Shown here: piece after piece, positions 23,967-56,600 of the stretch | Layout: each line of letters begins with the position of its first letter | How positions within the stretch are numbered: the first letter of the stretch is position 1 | NCBI RefSeq assembly: GCF_012489685.1 | Contig: NC_080041.1 | Span: 104,315,760 to 104,379,759, forward strand | Origin: Lotus japonicus | Lineage: Eukaryota; Streptophyta; Magnoliopsida; Fabales; Fabaceae | Direction of reading: 5' to 3' | Length of the DNA: 64,000 nt | Made by a program: the position numbers and the translations under genes | Notes under the pieces: model-generated | The model's input: the letters and a program-made list of their open reading frames with translations, nothing else | What the model was told of the DNA's origin: nothing | Databases searched by the model: none

Positions 23967-24866
23967 GGTTCATTTACGGTTACATACTTTTTTCCTTGTG
24001 CAATGTTGCACAAGCCTATGATTACATGCTATACCAGGTCGATGCAGGTCACCAATATTTAAAAATGAGATTAGTTTCTATGCACCGGTGTAAAAAGTTT
24101 TACATCATCATTCAATCACAATCTTCAATTTTTTATTTTAAATATTTTTAAATTTAAAATTAATTGTGAGCTAATAAATGCAGGGATGCGATTGAATGAT
24201 GGCGTAAATTTTATTTACACCGTCGGTGCATAAAAATTAATTTCTTGAAAAATATATGTTAATGTATTTTCACTTACGACCCATTTCTAACATAAAACCA
24301 TGATCATGATTCGCACCCATATTTCATCTAATAGATTCTTTCCCCTAGCATTTAGGAAATCCACATCTGACCTTAGGAAAACCATCAATTTACACCAACA
24401 TATCGAATATCATGACAACCCAAATAAAAACTTCACACCAGCATCAACAATATCTAAAACCCTATATTCGCACCAACAATACCAGATGTATGGGAACCCA
24501 ACCCCAATCCAAATTTGCAACAACAGGCACACAACACGGAAATCCAAACCCTAACTTCCTACATTTCCAATCCCTAAATTTAGCCTTACAAATTTCACGA
24601 AGAGAAGATAAGGATGAAGAGATGGGGAATGATGAATAAAAATGTCAAACTACCATTTTCAATTAAGGAGGGACAAATCTTTGCTCGATGGACAGCGTGC
24701 CAATATCATCATGGGGAAATTGTATATTTTCCAAACTTGTAGGGTCATACTATAATTTAGTAAAAAAATTCAAAATGTAATTAACGGGAAATCAACTTGG
24801 TATAGCATGTAATCCTAGGTTTGTGCAACCTTGCACAAGGGAAAACTTGTGTACGGTAAATGAACC
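23967..24866. mobile_element. Mutator-like foldback element A
   Basis: Inverted arms of about 70 bp close a 900-bp element. The left arm starts GGTTCATTTACGGTTACATA; the right arm ends GTACGGTAAATGAACC. Both arms contain TTGTGCAA...TTGCACAA and ATTACATGCTATACC. The arms match those of the element at 47624-48858, which has a 9-bp target duplication. I see no duplication here. No transposase is present. Confidence 0.6.
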
Positions 24867-24879
24867 ACTAGAGATATTG

Positions 24880-25345
24880 AGGTCATGCCAACATATTTCA
24901 TGAAGCTTAAACCTCTTACCTTCCCTAAGGCTAGTGCAAGTGAAGACCATACAGAGAGGTTATGGGTAGCGCTGAGAGGCTCACACATCAAAGTGTTATC
25001 ATATACATCATTTAAGAAGAATGAATAACATATGATTGGTTTGATATATCTACACCTATGAAACATGTGGAATCACCTCTCAGCGTAGTTTGAACTTTCT
25101 TAGTTGTTTATGGATTGTTCCATTCCTGAGAGTGTTATAGATGGTTTGACTCACGAGTTTGAAAAGTTAGAGCAAACTTACGGGATGCCTTTGTCAAAGT
25201 ATAATGCCCATATTATTCAACTTTATAGGCATGTTCCTTATTCTCTTAGAGAGGAGATGCATGCCAAGAGGTTTGTGAGTTGATTAAGATAGTATTTGTT
25301 TGGATCTTAGATTTGAAAAAGTTATTGAGCAAGTAGTGGGGGTTG
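24880..25345 (+). pseudogene. Ty3/gypsy gag remnant
   Basis: Conceptual translation gives LKPLTFPKA in one block and, further on, FEKLEQTYGMPLSKYNAHI, YRHVP and EEMHAKRF. This is the order of a plant gypsy Gag, in which a central 'Y...F..L.RY.P....E...A.RF' region is typical. Stops and frame breaks occur throughout and no protease or reverse transcriptase follows. Confidence 0.5.
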
Positions 25346-25390
25346 TAACCCGTAAGAACGGGCCCTAAGAGGGCAAAAGAGCTTAAGGAG

Positions 25391-25798
25391 GCGTTTGTTT
25401 CAAGATTTGGAAAGAGATTCCCGGGAATATGAAGGTTGAGAATGAACATTCCTGTGTTTGTTACAAGATTGGAAACTATGATTCCTGGGTATCAATCATT
25501 CCGGGAATAAAATAACTTCCACAATTCCCATGATTTCCTTCATATTGATTCCCGTGAAAAAGGTTGAGAATCTTACATTCTCATGTGAAAGATGAATGTA
25601 ACTTCTCACTTCTCCCACAATTTATCATTATTACCTCTATTTTTAAGTTTTTTTTAATTTTTAAATTAAGAAAATTTTAAAATGTTCCCAGGAATACAAA
25701 ATACTTACCAAACACATTTATAAAATTTACCCAGGAATAACATACCCGGTAATCATATTCCTGGGCGGGAATGTGATCTCAAACCTTGAAAAAAACGC
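25391..25798. mobile_element. MITE in the BIG upstream region
   Basis: Terminal inverted repeats GCGTTTGTTTCAAGATTTG and CAAACCTTGAAAAAAACGC agree at 17 of 19 positions. Internal GGAATATGA/TTCCCGG-type motifs are also arranged symmetrically. It is about 408 bp with no ORF. Superfamily is uncertain (PIF/Harbinger-like is possible). It ends 355 bp before the BIG ATG. Confidence 0.6.
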
Positions 25799-26153
25799 AA
25801 GAAGTTATAATACATATAATCTCAAATAAACGCTTAATTAAGCGGTTTATCCAAAATAGAAATTGCATTTTTTGGTGTGGAATTTTGGTAAAGAGGAAAG
25901 CACAACACCAAAAGTGTAGTTGTGTGAAGAAAATTCCTTCTTACTGGTTAAGCAAACTTTCAACTGTAGCAGTAGCAGTAGTTAACTTGTTATTGCCTTC
26001 CTCTCTCCCCACACACACGTCACACTCTCCCTTTCTCCGTCACCGCCTTCAATATCATTTCCATAAAACCCTCTCCCGATTTCACTCTGAAGAATCACTC
26101 TCACTCTGTACAATACAAACCCCTCTCTCTCTCTCTCATGATTTGTAACTGCC
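25799..26153 (+). promoter_or_regulatory. BIG proximal promoter and 5' leader
   Basis: Non-repetitive sequence directly upstream of BIG. The last 150 bases are strongly pyrimidine-rich and include a (CT)n run at about 26123-26136, typical of plant 5' leaders. The transcription start was not located and no confident TATA box was assigned. Confidence 0.5.

Positions 26154-26161
<8 letters not shown>
26138..26161 (+). other. Upstream ORF overlapping the BIG start codon
   Basis: An ATG at 26138 opens a 7-residue frame (MICNCHG) whose TGA at 26159-26161 lies just past the BIG ATG at 26154, in another frame. If the mRNA begins upstream, ribosomes using this ATG would terminate 3' of the BIG start. 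The context of the main ATG (GCCATGG) is strong; that of the uATG (CTCATGA) is weak, so leaky scanning is expected. Confidence 0.5.
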
Positions 26162-47464
<21,303 letters not shown>

Positions 47465-47614
47465 AAAAATTGTGCTTGTCTTGATGTTTTCAAATGGTAA
47501 ACAACACTTATATTCTCTTTGGGAATTAAAATGCCCATATCCTGTGTTCTTTTAAACCTAACAAGCTGGTTTTAAATGAAAGGGAAAATATTATGACGGC
47601 CAAGCTATTATTCA
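47465..47614 (+). other. BIG 3' untranslated region
   Basis: About 150 bases between the BIG stop codon and the target duplication of the next element. No further gene is seen. The poly(A) site is not determined and could lie inside the transposon. Confidence 0.5.
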
Positions 47615-47623
47615 ACAGAAATG

Positions 47624-48858
47624 GGGTTCATTTACCGTACACAAGGATTTCTTTGTGCATGGTTGCACAAACCTAATTTTACATGCTATTATAAGTTCAA
47701 CAAGTCATTCTTTTTTTTACACTTTTGGCCCATATTTACTATAAATTTTACTTTGACCCATATCTATTATAATTTTTATAATGACCCCATATCATATTTC
47801 AACCAGAAATTCATCTCTTCCTAAAAAATTCATCCACTCCCCAAAAAGATATTCACCCCTTCCCCAGGAGGAAATCATACAAACCCTATAATCACATTCA
47901 TCCAAACTCATTCCCAACCCAAACCTTGAAATACATCCAACCCAAACAACATACCCAGCAACCCCACTGCACTTCTCATCCTCTCAATCTCCCTCCACAC
48001 CTTCCTGGGTTCCAAATTGCAGACCTTAACGCGTTTAGTAGTCGCAATATTGCAGTTGTTTACTGCATTAGGCCGCAATTGCCGTGCGATTGAAATTCGC
48101 CCGCAGCGGAACCGTTTTTACCCCTCAACAGTACCGCATCGGCATTCAGTTGGTTAGATCGACATTTCCGGCGGTCGTAATGGCTTTTCGGAGTTCAGAA
48201 CAACATATCCGGTGGTCCTGTCTCTGATCTGAGGCGTCGGGACTCGTAACGGGTGACGAAGGTAGTGGCTGGTTTGGTGGTGTCACTGATCTGGTGGTCG
48301 CTGTTGTTGGTGGTGGTCACTAGCGTTGCCGCTGGTTACGGTGGCTGGAACGTGAAGAGGTTTGCGTTTTTGGAAAAATTGGGCGTGGTGAATAGAAGAG
48401 AACAGAGGATTAGCATAGAAACTTTTGATTGTGATTTTGCATTTTAAAATATATCGATTTAATTTTGTGGTTCTGTAAAGAGGTGTGTAGTCAATAAAAG
48501 TTGCTAAAAAAGATTCATATAATGTTTTTGAAATTAGATTCATATAATTTTTTTTAACAACAGATTCATATAGTTTATAGTTCATTATATGATTCTCAAT
48601 CTATGTTGTCTAAAATTTGAATAGAGGGAATTTGATAAATTTTGGGATACATTTTTTTTTTGGAGGAAATCGTATCATTATTTTGGGAAGGATCAACTTC
48701 GAATTATCTAAAATATTGATTGGGATCATACTAGAATTTACAATAAAAGTGGGCCTAAAATGTAAAAAACATTGACCTGCTGAAAACCTACACTAGCAGG
48801 TAAAATTAAATTTGTGCAACCTTACACAAAGAAATCCTTGTGTACAGTAAATGAACCC
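47624..48858. mobile_element. Mutator-like element B with 9-bp target duplication
   Basis: Ends GGGTTCATTTAC and GTAAATGAACCC are inverted, and about 70 bp of the arms match at roughly 85 percent. The 9-bp direct repeat ACAGAAATG flanks them at 47615-47623 and 48859-48867. A 9-bp duplication with long inverted arms is the Mutator signature. The 1,235-bp interior has no transposase. A GC-richer centre (about 48010-48380) may be acquired sequence, but I recognise no gene in it. Confidence 0.8.
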
Positions 48859-48867
48859 ACAGAAATG

Positions 48868-49289
48868 TGGAAAAAAAAGACTTGATTTGAATGACATTGT
48901 TGATAAAACATCAATCTGAATAACGTATCCAGACACTAATATCGTGTTCTCCAATTCACTACGGAGATTTTTTTTTTTGAATTCCACTGTTGAATTGAAA
49001 GAGATGAGAGAATAAGAAAATATTTTAATAATCTATATTTTTACATGATACACCTCCTATATATTTTATATATACACACATAAAGGAGTGATGTATGCCA
49101 TTGCTGTGTAAAAGCAATATTTTTAACTAGTTTCTTTGAAGAGAGTGTAAAACATTGTAACACATTATTCTTTTGTAAAGAAAAGGAACATAATAATTTT
49201 CTGGTGCTGAAGAAATATTGAATATTATTGAACACTTGTACCAACTACCAAGATACAAATCCCAAAACCTTAACTTCGATTCAATTGAA
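48868..49289. other. Intergenic, edge of the F-box duplication
   Basis: AT-rich. The stretch around 49150-49190 (gtaacacattattcttt, gtaaagaaaagga) recurs at about 53105-53145, so the duplicated unit may begin here. No gene is seen. Confidence 0.5.
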
Positions 49290-50506
49290 ACTCAGTAACA
49301 ATTATGATGCGGGCCCTTCAAGATTTGAGCATTGAAGTAATTTACATGCATGATATTTTAACTTCTAAAATAAATTGCATAGCTGAATAAAGAAATGACT
49401 AGTTAATGTAGAAATCTTTCCTGAAAATCATAAGGCTCGACTAAGAAAGTAGAAACTAACAGCAGAGCAATCCACTGTTAAAGAACTATAACATACAATT
49501 CCATGAATCTCAATAGCCACTTTAAGCAAATGGGTCCATTAATCTGTTAGTTAGCACTAACTAATCATGTAAGAACTCATTCAAAAGGTCCTAATTGTCG
49601 TAAAAGCTACAGAGTATCTTTAAGAACATCATGAAACTACGACAGAAAATCTAATCAGCACTAGATCATCGTGATGAAATGGTTAAATCAAATTACAAAC
49701 AAGCTCAATGCATATTACAACTTGGTTAGTTTCAACCCTTTCGCTCCAGACCACCTTTAAGCTCCAAGCCTCCAAAATAGCTAAGTTCAAAAATATCTGC
49801 ACAACTTCAATAAAATCAGCATATTAGCTTATTAAAATCAGGAATTGTTGTTCAGAGAAGACACCCTAAGTAGTTAACTGAAAACCATGTAAAAGAGGGT
49901 CACAGATTAACAATGCCTAGAAGAAAAAGACAAAAAGATACTAAATAACATGTACTAACTCCAACTAAAATTTGACAAATCCTACTTCCAAGCATAGTTA
50001 GATTTAAAATTCCATTCAAACTCCAATCTTACTGAAATCAGGAAAATGTTTTCTTCACACACATTTACACCTCCATCTTTTGAGAGAGTTAGGACTAGGA
50101 GAGAGAAGTGAGAGATATTCATATAGGACATTCTCTAACACTAGCAGACTAGCAGTATCATCATTTAAAAAAAAACTAGAACATCATGTATAAAATATTC
50201 TTTAATATTTGGTGGCTCACAAGAAACATAAACATATGTATTGTAAAAGTCATTTGATATTTTATAAGATTTTATCTTTGAAATAGTACAGTAAAATCTA
50301 ATAGGAAATACTAACTGTTTTAGTCCAAAGACTTTTCCACTCAAATTGCCTTTGGCTTTTCTGAGTAAACAGACATCAAACGTTTTCATCTTTCCTTGCC
50401 ATTTTCCATTCATGTATCAGGCACTCTGCATATAGTTTTTATTTTTACATAAGGAAAGATGAATTAGAACAAAAAGGTAAAAAGGGGTGGAGATAATTGC
50501 TTACTG
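49290..50506 (-). repeat. Duplicated 3' flank of the F-box gene, copy 3
   Basis: Downstream of the F-box gene at 50507-51811. It is collinear with 54070-55325 at high similarity and, in inverse, with the + strand flanks at 386-1560 and 4755-6240. No coding potential is present. Confidence 0.8.
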
Positions 50507-51811
50507 TCATGCATCTTCATTTTCTTCCTCAAAGTCATCAGGCAATGCTAGTTCAGGGAGTGTTAGTATGCTCTCCCTATACATGTCACAAACTCTTAAC
50601 GCGCCTTCCTGTCCACTTGAGTAATTCTCGAGCTTTTTACCATCATCACTAAATTTCCAGTGTGTCCCATTCTCATCTGCTCCAAAAATCCCACCACCTC
50701 TGGTGAAAAACATTGGAAAAAAGTGCACGCCGTCAACAAGGTCAAGAAATGTCAAAACAAAAGATTTAGTCCAAGAAGACTGCACTTTATAATCTTTCAT
50801 GACCCATATCTCAGCCACTTCAGGGCCATCGCCTCCACTTGAGTAACCCACACTAAGACACCCTCCCAGCACCCTCAAATAACCATTTTTATAAATTGCC
50901 AATTCTGCTGCCAAATCAGGCGAAAGAGGAATTTCCAATAAGCTTCTGTCCACCAAGTCAAAAGCAAGAACTACATGAAGCTGTGTAGCCTTTGATTTAA
51001 CCAACCAATGTAGAGACTTATCCAAGAAAATCCCACAATTGGACTCGTATCCGAGATCCAGATATTCAACATCATCATAATAAAAGGAGGGTACATTGGT
51101 ATTCAAAGATAAAACCTCAATTCGAGGCCGTGAAGACTTCACTACAGGTCCACCATATCGCACACTAACCATGAAGCTGTTACTGCTACAGTGTATCACT
51201 TGAGGTTCAGGACGATTTTCCAAACGGATTAGAACAAGCAAATATTCATCCTTCAACTGGTCATACCCAAAGCCATAGAGAAATTGAAACATGAAATGAG
51301 CAAAATAAGGTGGAATTCCTTGGCGGAAACGGGTTGAAGGATCATACCATGAATTCCAGTCAGCATAGGTGGCTGGAATCTCTCTGTGGGCAGCAGTTGA
51401 AGGGTTCCACAAAATGAGATCACCTGTTGGATGCATCATCTTGGTTAACAGAACAAACCCTCTGCAAGAACCTATGGTTTGAAAGAAGGGGGCAGTGTAG
51501 GGTGGGAATTTGAGGTTTACAACAGCAGAATCATCGTTAAGCGATGCATCTACATCAAATGATTCAACTACATCAGCGATTCCTTCGGGAAGGTTAAGAA
51601 GACGGTGAGTGGGTGCAGCAGCTAGGTCATAATGGGATTTACAGAATTGCGGATCAGAAATGGTAGAAAGCCACTTCTTACACACGCATTTGAAGCGGAG
51701 GAGAGACCTCACCGGTAGCCTCAACAGGATTTCAACAATCAACTCGTGAGGAAGAGCGGTGATTCTCGGGTTCTCCTTCAGCTTCTCAATCTCCTTCATA
51801 TAGTTCTTCAT
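50507..51811 (-). CDS. F-box protein with F-box-associated domain
   Basis: An intact single-exon gene of 434 aa. The F-box spans residues about 19-60 (LPHELIVEILLRLPVRSLLR, then FKCVCKKW). An FBA type 1 region follows, with GSCRGFVLL, DLILWNPSTA, FGYDQLKDEYLL, CGIFLDKSLHWLV, AFDLV and IWVMKDYKVQSSWTKSFV. The tail is acidic (EEENEDA). The ATG at 51811 is the first Met that keeps the usual short Glu/Lys-rich leader. Known: SCF complexes use such proteins, which bind SKP1 through the F-box, to select substrates for ubiquitination; CPR1/CPR30 of Arabidopsis is a related type. The substrate here is unknown. The copy at 55326-56600 is its close tandem paralogue. Confidence 0.9.
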   Translation of the reverse strand: MKNYMKEIEKLKENPRITALPHELIVEILLRLPVRSLLRFKCVCKKWLSTISDPQFCKSHYDLAAAPTHRLLNLPEGIADVVESFDVDASLNDDSAVVNLKFPPYTAPFFQTIGSCRGFVLLTKMMHPTGDLILWNPSTAAHREIPATYADWNSWYDPSTRFRQGIPPYFAHFMFQFLYGFGYDQLKDEYLLVLIRLENRPEPQVIHCSSNSFMVSVRYGGPVVKSSRPRIEVLSLNTNVPSFYYDDVEYLDLGYESNCGIFLDKSLHWLVKSKATQLHVVLAFDLVDRSLLEIPLSPDLAAELAIYKNGYLRVLGGCLSVGYSSGGDGPEVAEIWVMKDYKVQSSWTKSFVLTFLDLVDGVHFFPMFFTRGGGIFGADENGTHWKFSDDGKKLENYSSGQEGALRVCDMYRESILTLPELALPDDFEEENEDA

Positions 51812-52930
51812 GCTTCTTCTTCAATATTACAGTAGCAAATGAGGTGGCGCGAATGGAAGCTCGGTGAAGTATGGCGGTGACAATGGCGTGGCGGCGGAAG
51901 AAGATTTTGGTGCAGAAATGAGGAAGAAGAGAAGAGAAGAGAAGAGAGTGTGTAATGTGTTAGGGTTTTGGTTACTAGTTCTGAGACTGAGACTGAGACT
52001 GAGACTGAGACTGAAATGGCAATGGTTATGGCTCCCTCGTCTTGTACCTTGTTTCTCAGAATAGAAAGCGCTTTTTGTTTCATGTTACCGCTTTTCCGAC
52101 ATTTCCCTCAACGGATATACAATTTGTTTTGCAAAAAATCATTGTCATTAAATTCTATAAATAAATTGATGATAATTTAATAATCAGTTAATCACAATTG
52201 ATGATAATTTCTATAAATAAATTGCATTCATTTATTTATCAATAAATTTTAAAAAATTAAATTTTGTAGTGCAAGAGATCAATCTCACAATCATTTGTGT
52301 GGGGATATCTTGGTCTAGGGAAAAAATTTAGTGTGCTCAGTCGGTATGTGAAAACTTTATTCACACCGATATCAATGGCATTCAATTAAATTTTGTCAAA
52401 TTATAAAATATTTTTTAATTTAAGTTTAAGACGAATGTTATTGTTTTTTTCTCCTACGTCGTTGCATATTGTGATTGGTTATCAGTATAAAACTGTTTTA
52501 CACTAACAATGTATCACAATTAAACTCAATTAAGAAATACAAAGTGATGTATAGTGTTGCCAACCTCCTACAATTTAATGTGCTGACAATGGAGCGAGAA
52601 ACTACACGGCAGTCAAAATATCTTGGTTAACACCGGAATACAAAGTTAATATCACTCGACGTTCATTTGAAAACTAAACTATTTTGCTTTTAGTTTGTTA
52701 TGTGTTGAGCAATGCTCTTGAAAACCCATTAGCCATTTTCATTTTACGGTTTTCTTCGTTCTTTGTCTTCAAGCACGTCGCTAATATTGAGAAATTTGGA
52801 TAATTATGTTTACGTAGCTTGCTCAGTTAGTTTATATTTTGCATAATAATTTATAATATGTTTGGATCAACTTACTTCCCTATTTTCAAAATTCTTGTGC
52901 AGCTACTCAAAGATGTTCCTCCTGATAAGT
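51812..52930 (-). repeat. Duplicated 5' flank of the F-box gene, copy 1
   Basis: Upstream region of the F-box gene. Segments such as tttagtttgttatgtgt and ctactcaaagatgttcctcc at 52690-52925 recur at about 57035-57320 upstream of the next F-box gene. It therefore belongs to the duplicated unit and holds the F-box promoter, but no defined element was recognised. Confidence 0.7.
51981..52013. repeat. Hexanucleotide microsatellite (CTGAGA)n
   Basis: About five copies of a 6-bp GAGACT unit lie some 170 bp upstream of the F-box ATG, probably in its promoter or leader. The paralogous position upstream of 56600 lacks the run. Confidence 0.85.
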
Positions 52931-53147
52931 CTTTTATGTTTCATCAAATGCGTCCCCGAAGGATAACTCGAATAGTAACAACTGGGGGAAGAGAAAAGTC
53001 CAAGGTTCAATTCTTAAAGGTAAATTTGGCCGAAAAAAAAATGTTTCATCAAATGAATTTAAGAAGGGTTGCATACGGATTCAGGTTGTGTAAAACATTG
53101 TAAGTTTGTAACACATTATTCTTTCGTAAAGAAAAGGAAAATAATAT

Positions 53148-54056
53148 TCATCTTCTTCTCCAACCAATACCCTCACTGCACCACCACCAAATCTCCACCC
53201 CCATAAACCACTCCTTCCGCCACAAACATCACCTCCACCACCAAATTTTTTCACCCATCCATCTCAACCCCACTGACCAGAAGCCAGAAGATAAGAAGGA
53301 AGAGGAACCCAGAACTGAGCAAAAAAGTGGATGATGATGGAGTGAAAGAGCTTGTTGGAGAAGTAGGGATTTTGAACTCGAATCGGATCAGAATCTGACC
53401 TGAGACGTGGGGCATCGCGTCGAGGAATGGAAACATGGGTTCCTTCAGGTCGTGGATCGAGAAGCCTTGGAGTGCTTCGACGAGTTCTAGGGTTCTGTGG
53501 GTTGTGTTCTTGGGTTAGGTGGCCACCATTCGGTGTCTGGTAGGAGAAATGGAGATTAATGGTGCAGATTCAACAAAACAATCAAAGAAAAAAATAAGAA
53601 TGCCTGCTCCTTTGTTTCAATACTATCTTCTCTTTCTCACTGAAACAATTTGTGATTGAGATGATTTTCTTCTTTTGTTGGTGATCGATAATTTAAACAC
53701 ATTTCAGGCTTTTGCCCCTATTGTTGATTTCACTTAAATGAGGTAATGAAGTTCACCAAATTGAAGCTTTGAGGTAACTCAGTGAATTTCTGGATCAGCT
53801 TCCTCTATTAATAGATGAAAATGGCTGTGAATTCCTGGATCAGCTTCCTCTATTAACAGATGAAAATGGCTGTCAAGAGGAGGGAGAAAGAGAGAGATTA
53901 GGGGAAGAAGAATGAACATAACCCAGAATGAAGAAAACAAACTCATTGTTTTTGGGTTTTTTTATTTTCAGAAAATAAAAAAAACGAGGGTCATATCTCA
54001 CTTGTGCACATTTGAACAAGTTTTTTCTTGTGTACCATAGGGGAATTACTTTCACC
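53148..54056. other. Insertion between duplicated F-box units, MULE-like arm and exon-like fragment
   Basis: This segment is absent from the corresponding place of the first duplicated unit. Near 54000-54050 it has a degenerate arm (cttgtgcacatttgaacaag, cttgtgtacc) like those of the Mutator-like elements in this window. On the - strand, 53491-53400 reads as an open, exon-like frame (TLELVEALQGFS, DLKEPMFPFLDAMPHVS) ending at a GT. This suggests a captured host-gene scrap. I do not recognise the gene. Confidence 0.35.
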
Positions 54057-54069
54057 AAGTCATTTAAAA

Positions 54070-55325
54070 CTAATCAACAATTACGTTGCGGACCCTTGAA
54101 GAGAAAAGTTGAACAAGCACTGTGGTAATTTACATAAATGATATTTTAACTTACAAAATAAAATGCATAGCAGAATATAGAAATGACTATAGTTAATGCA
54201 GAAATCTTTCCTGAAAATCATAAGGCTCAACTGAGAAAGTAGGAACTAACAGCAGACCAATCTACTGTTAAAGAACTTCAAGATATAATTCCATGAATCT
54301 CAATAGCCACTTAAGCAAAGGGTCCATTAATCTGTTATAGCACTAACTAATCATGTAAGTACTCATTCAATAGGTCTTAAATCCTAATTGTCATACAAAC
54401 TTCAAAGTATCTTTAGGGACATCATGAAACTACGACAGAAAATCTAACCAGCACTAGATCATCATGATGAAGTGGTTAAATCAAATTACAAGCAAGCTCA
54501 ATGCATATCACAACTTGATTCGTTTCAACCCTTTCACTCCAAAGTCCATACCATCTTTAAGCTCCAAGCCTCTAAAATGGGTAAAATCAACAATATCTGC
54601 ACAACTTCAAGTCAAAAAACCAACAGCACATTAGCGTATAAAAATCAGGAATTGTTTTTGCAGAGAAGACACCCTAAGTAGTTAACTGAAAATCATGTAA
54701 AATAGGGTAACAGAAACAAAGGCAATAACAAATTAACAATGCCTAGAAGAAAAAAAACAAAATGATACTAAATAGCATGTACTAAGACCAACTAAAATTT
54801 GACAAATCCAACTTTCAAGCATTGTTAGATTTTAAAATTCCATTCGAACTCAAATCTAACTGAAATTAGGAAAATGTTTCCTTCACGTCCATTTACACCT
54901 CCATCTTTGGAGAGAGAAGTGGGAGATTTCTATATAGGACATTCTCTAACACTAGCAGACAAGAAGTATCATCATTTGAAGAAAAACTAGAACATCAAGG
55001 AAAGTGTAGAAAATATTCTTTAATATTTGGTGGCTCGATAGAAACATAAACATATGTATTGTAAATGTCATTTGATATTTTATAAGACTTTCTCTTTGAA
55101 ATAGTACTGCAAAATCTAATTGGAAATACTAATTGTTTTAGTCCAAAGACTTTCCCATTCAAATTGCGTTTGACTTTTCAGAGTAAACAAACATCAAACC
55201 TTTTTCATCTTTCCTTGCCATTTTCCATTCATGTATCAACCATTCTGCATATAGTTTTTATTTTTACATAATGAAAGATGCATTAGAACAAAAAGGTGAA
55301 AAGGGTTGGAGACAAATGCTTACTA
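54070..55325 (-). repeat. Duplicated 3' flank of the F-box gene, copy 4
   Basis: Collinear with 49290-50506. Shared blocks include gaaatctttcctgaaaatca and tagcactaactaatcatgtaag. It lies downstream of the F-box gene at 55326-56600. No gene is present. Confidence 0.8.
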
Positions 55326-56600
55326 TCAGGCATCTTCATTTTCTTCCACAAAGTCATCAGGCAGTGCTGCTAGTTCAGGGAGTGTTAGTATGCTCTCCCT
55401 ATACATGTCAAAATATCTTAGCGCGCTTTGCCTGCGGCCCAGTCTATCTTCGTAAGTCTCGAGCAGTTCACCATCATCATCAAATTTCTTGTATGTCCCA
55501 CTCTCATCTAATCCGAAAACACCCCCACCTTCAGTGAAAAACATTGGGAAAAAGTTCATGTCGTTTACAAGGCCATGAATCGTCAAAACAAAAGATTTAG
55601 TCCAAGAAGACTGCACTTTATAATCTTTCATGACCCATATCTCAGCCACTTCATGGCCATGACGACCTCCACTTGAGTAACACACACTAAGACACCCTCC
55701 CAGTACCCTCAAATAACCTCTTTCATAAGTTGCCAATGCCGCTGCCAAATCAGGTGAAAGAGGAATCTCGGACAAACTTCTCTCCACCAAATCAAAGGCA
55801 ATGACTGCATGAAGCCATGTAGCCTTGGATTTAACCAACCAATGTAGAGACTTATCAAAGAAAATCCCACATAAGGACTCATATCCGATTAACATTTCCT
55901 GATATTCAACATCAACATAATAAAAGGAGGGTACATTGGTTATCAGAGATACAACCTCAATTCGAGGCAGTGAAAACTTCACTCGAGGTTCACATACTAC
56001 GCCCAATCGGATTATAACAAGCAAATAGTCATCCTTCGACTGGTCATACCCAAAACCACTGAGAGGATCAAAAAACAAACCAGCAAAATAAGGAGGAATT
56101 CCTCGGCGAACATGGGTTGAAGTTGAAGGGTCATACCATGAATCCCAGTCAACATAGGTGGCTGGAATTTCTTTGTGGGCACCAGTTGAGGGATTCCACA
56201 GAATGAGATCACCTAGTTTTGGACTGGTTAACATAATAAACCCTCTGCAAGAACCCAGAGCTTTGATATAGGTGCCACTGTGGGGTGGGAATTTGAGGTT
56301 TACTACAGCAGAATCGTCGTGAAGCGATGCTTTTAAATCAAATGATTCAATTTCAGATATATCAAAATTATTGAATCTTTCGCGAAGAAGACGGTGAGTG
56401 GGTGAAGCAGCTAGGTCAAAATGTGATTTACCAAATTGGGGATTTGAAATGAGAGAGCGCCATGCAGTACACACAGATTTGAAGCGCACAAGAGACCTTA
56501 CCGGTAGCCTTAGGAGGATTTCAACGATCAACTCGTGAGGCAGAGCACCGAAGTTCAGGAACTCCTTCTCCTTCTCGATCTCGTTCATATCGTTGTTCAT
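55326..56600 (-). CDS. F-box protein with F-box-associated domain, tandem paralogue
   Basis: An intact single-exon gene of 424 aa. The F-box spans residues about 18-60 (LPHELIVEILLRLPVRSLVR, then FKSVCTAW). FBA type 1 landmarks follow: GSCRGFIML, DLILWNPSTGAH, GFGYDQSKDDYLL, CGIFFDKSLHWLV, AFDLVERSLSEIPLSPDLA and IWVMKDYKVQSSWTKSFV. The tail is EENEDA. It is closely similar to the protein at 50507-51811 but lacks a segment of about 20 residues in the middle (VIHCSSNSFMVSVRYGGP in the other copy). Differences are concentrated in the FBA region, which in this family contacts substrate. Predicted role: SCF substrate receptor, target unknown. The ATG at 56600 is followed by the same short charged leader as in its paralogue. 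Confidence 0.9.
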   Translation of the reverse strand: MNNDMNEIEKEKEFLNFGALPHELIVEILLRLPVRSLVRFKSVCTAWRSLISNPQFGKSHFDLAASPTHRLLRERFNNFDISEIESFDLKASLHDDSAVVNLKFPPHSGTYIKALGSCRGFIMLTSPKLGDLILWNPSTGAHKEIPATYVDWDSWYDPSTSTHVRRGIPPYFAGLFFDPLSGFGYDQSKDDYLLVIIRLGVVCEPRVKFSLPRIEVVSLITNVPSFYYVDVEYQEMLIGYESLCGIFFDKSLHWLVKSKATWLHAVIAFDLVERSLSEIPLSPDLAAALATYERGYLRVLGGCLSVCYSSGGRHGHEVAEIWVMKDYKVQSSWTKSFVLTIHGLVNDMNFFPMFFTEGGGVFGLDESGTYKKFDDDGELLETYEDRLGRRQSALRYFDMYRESILTLPELAALPDDFVEENEDA

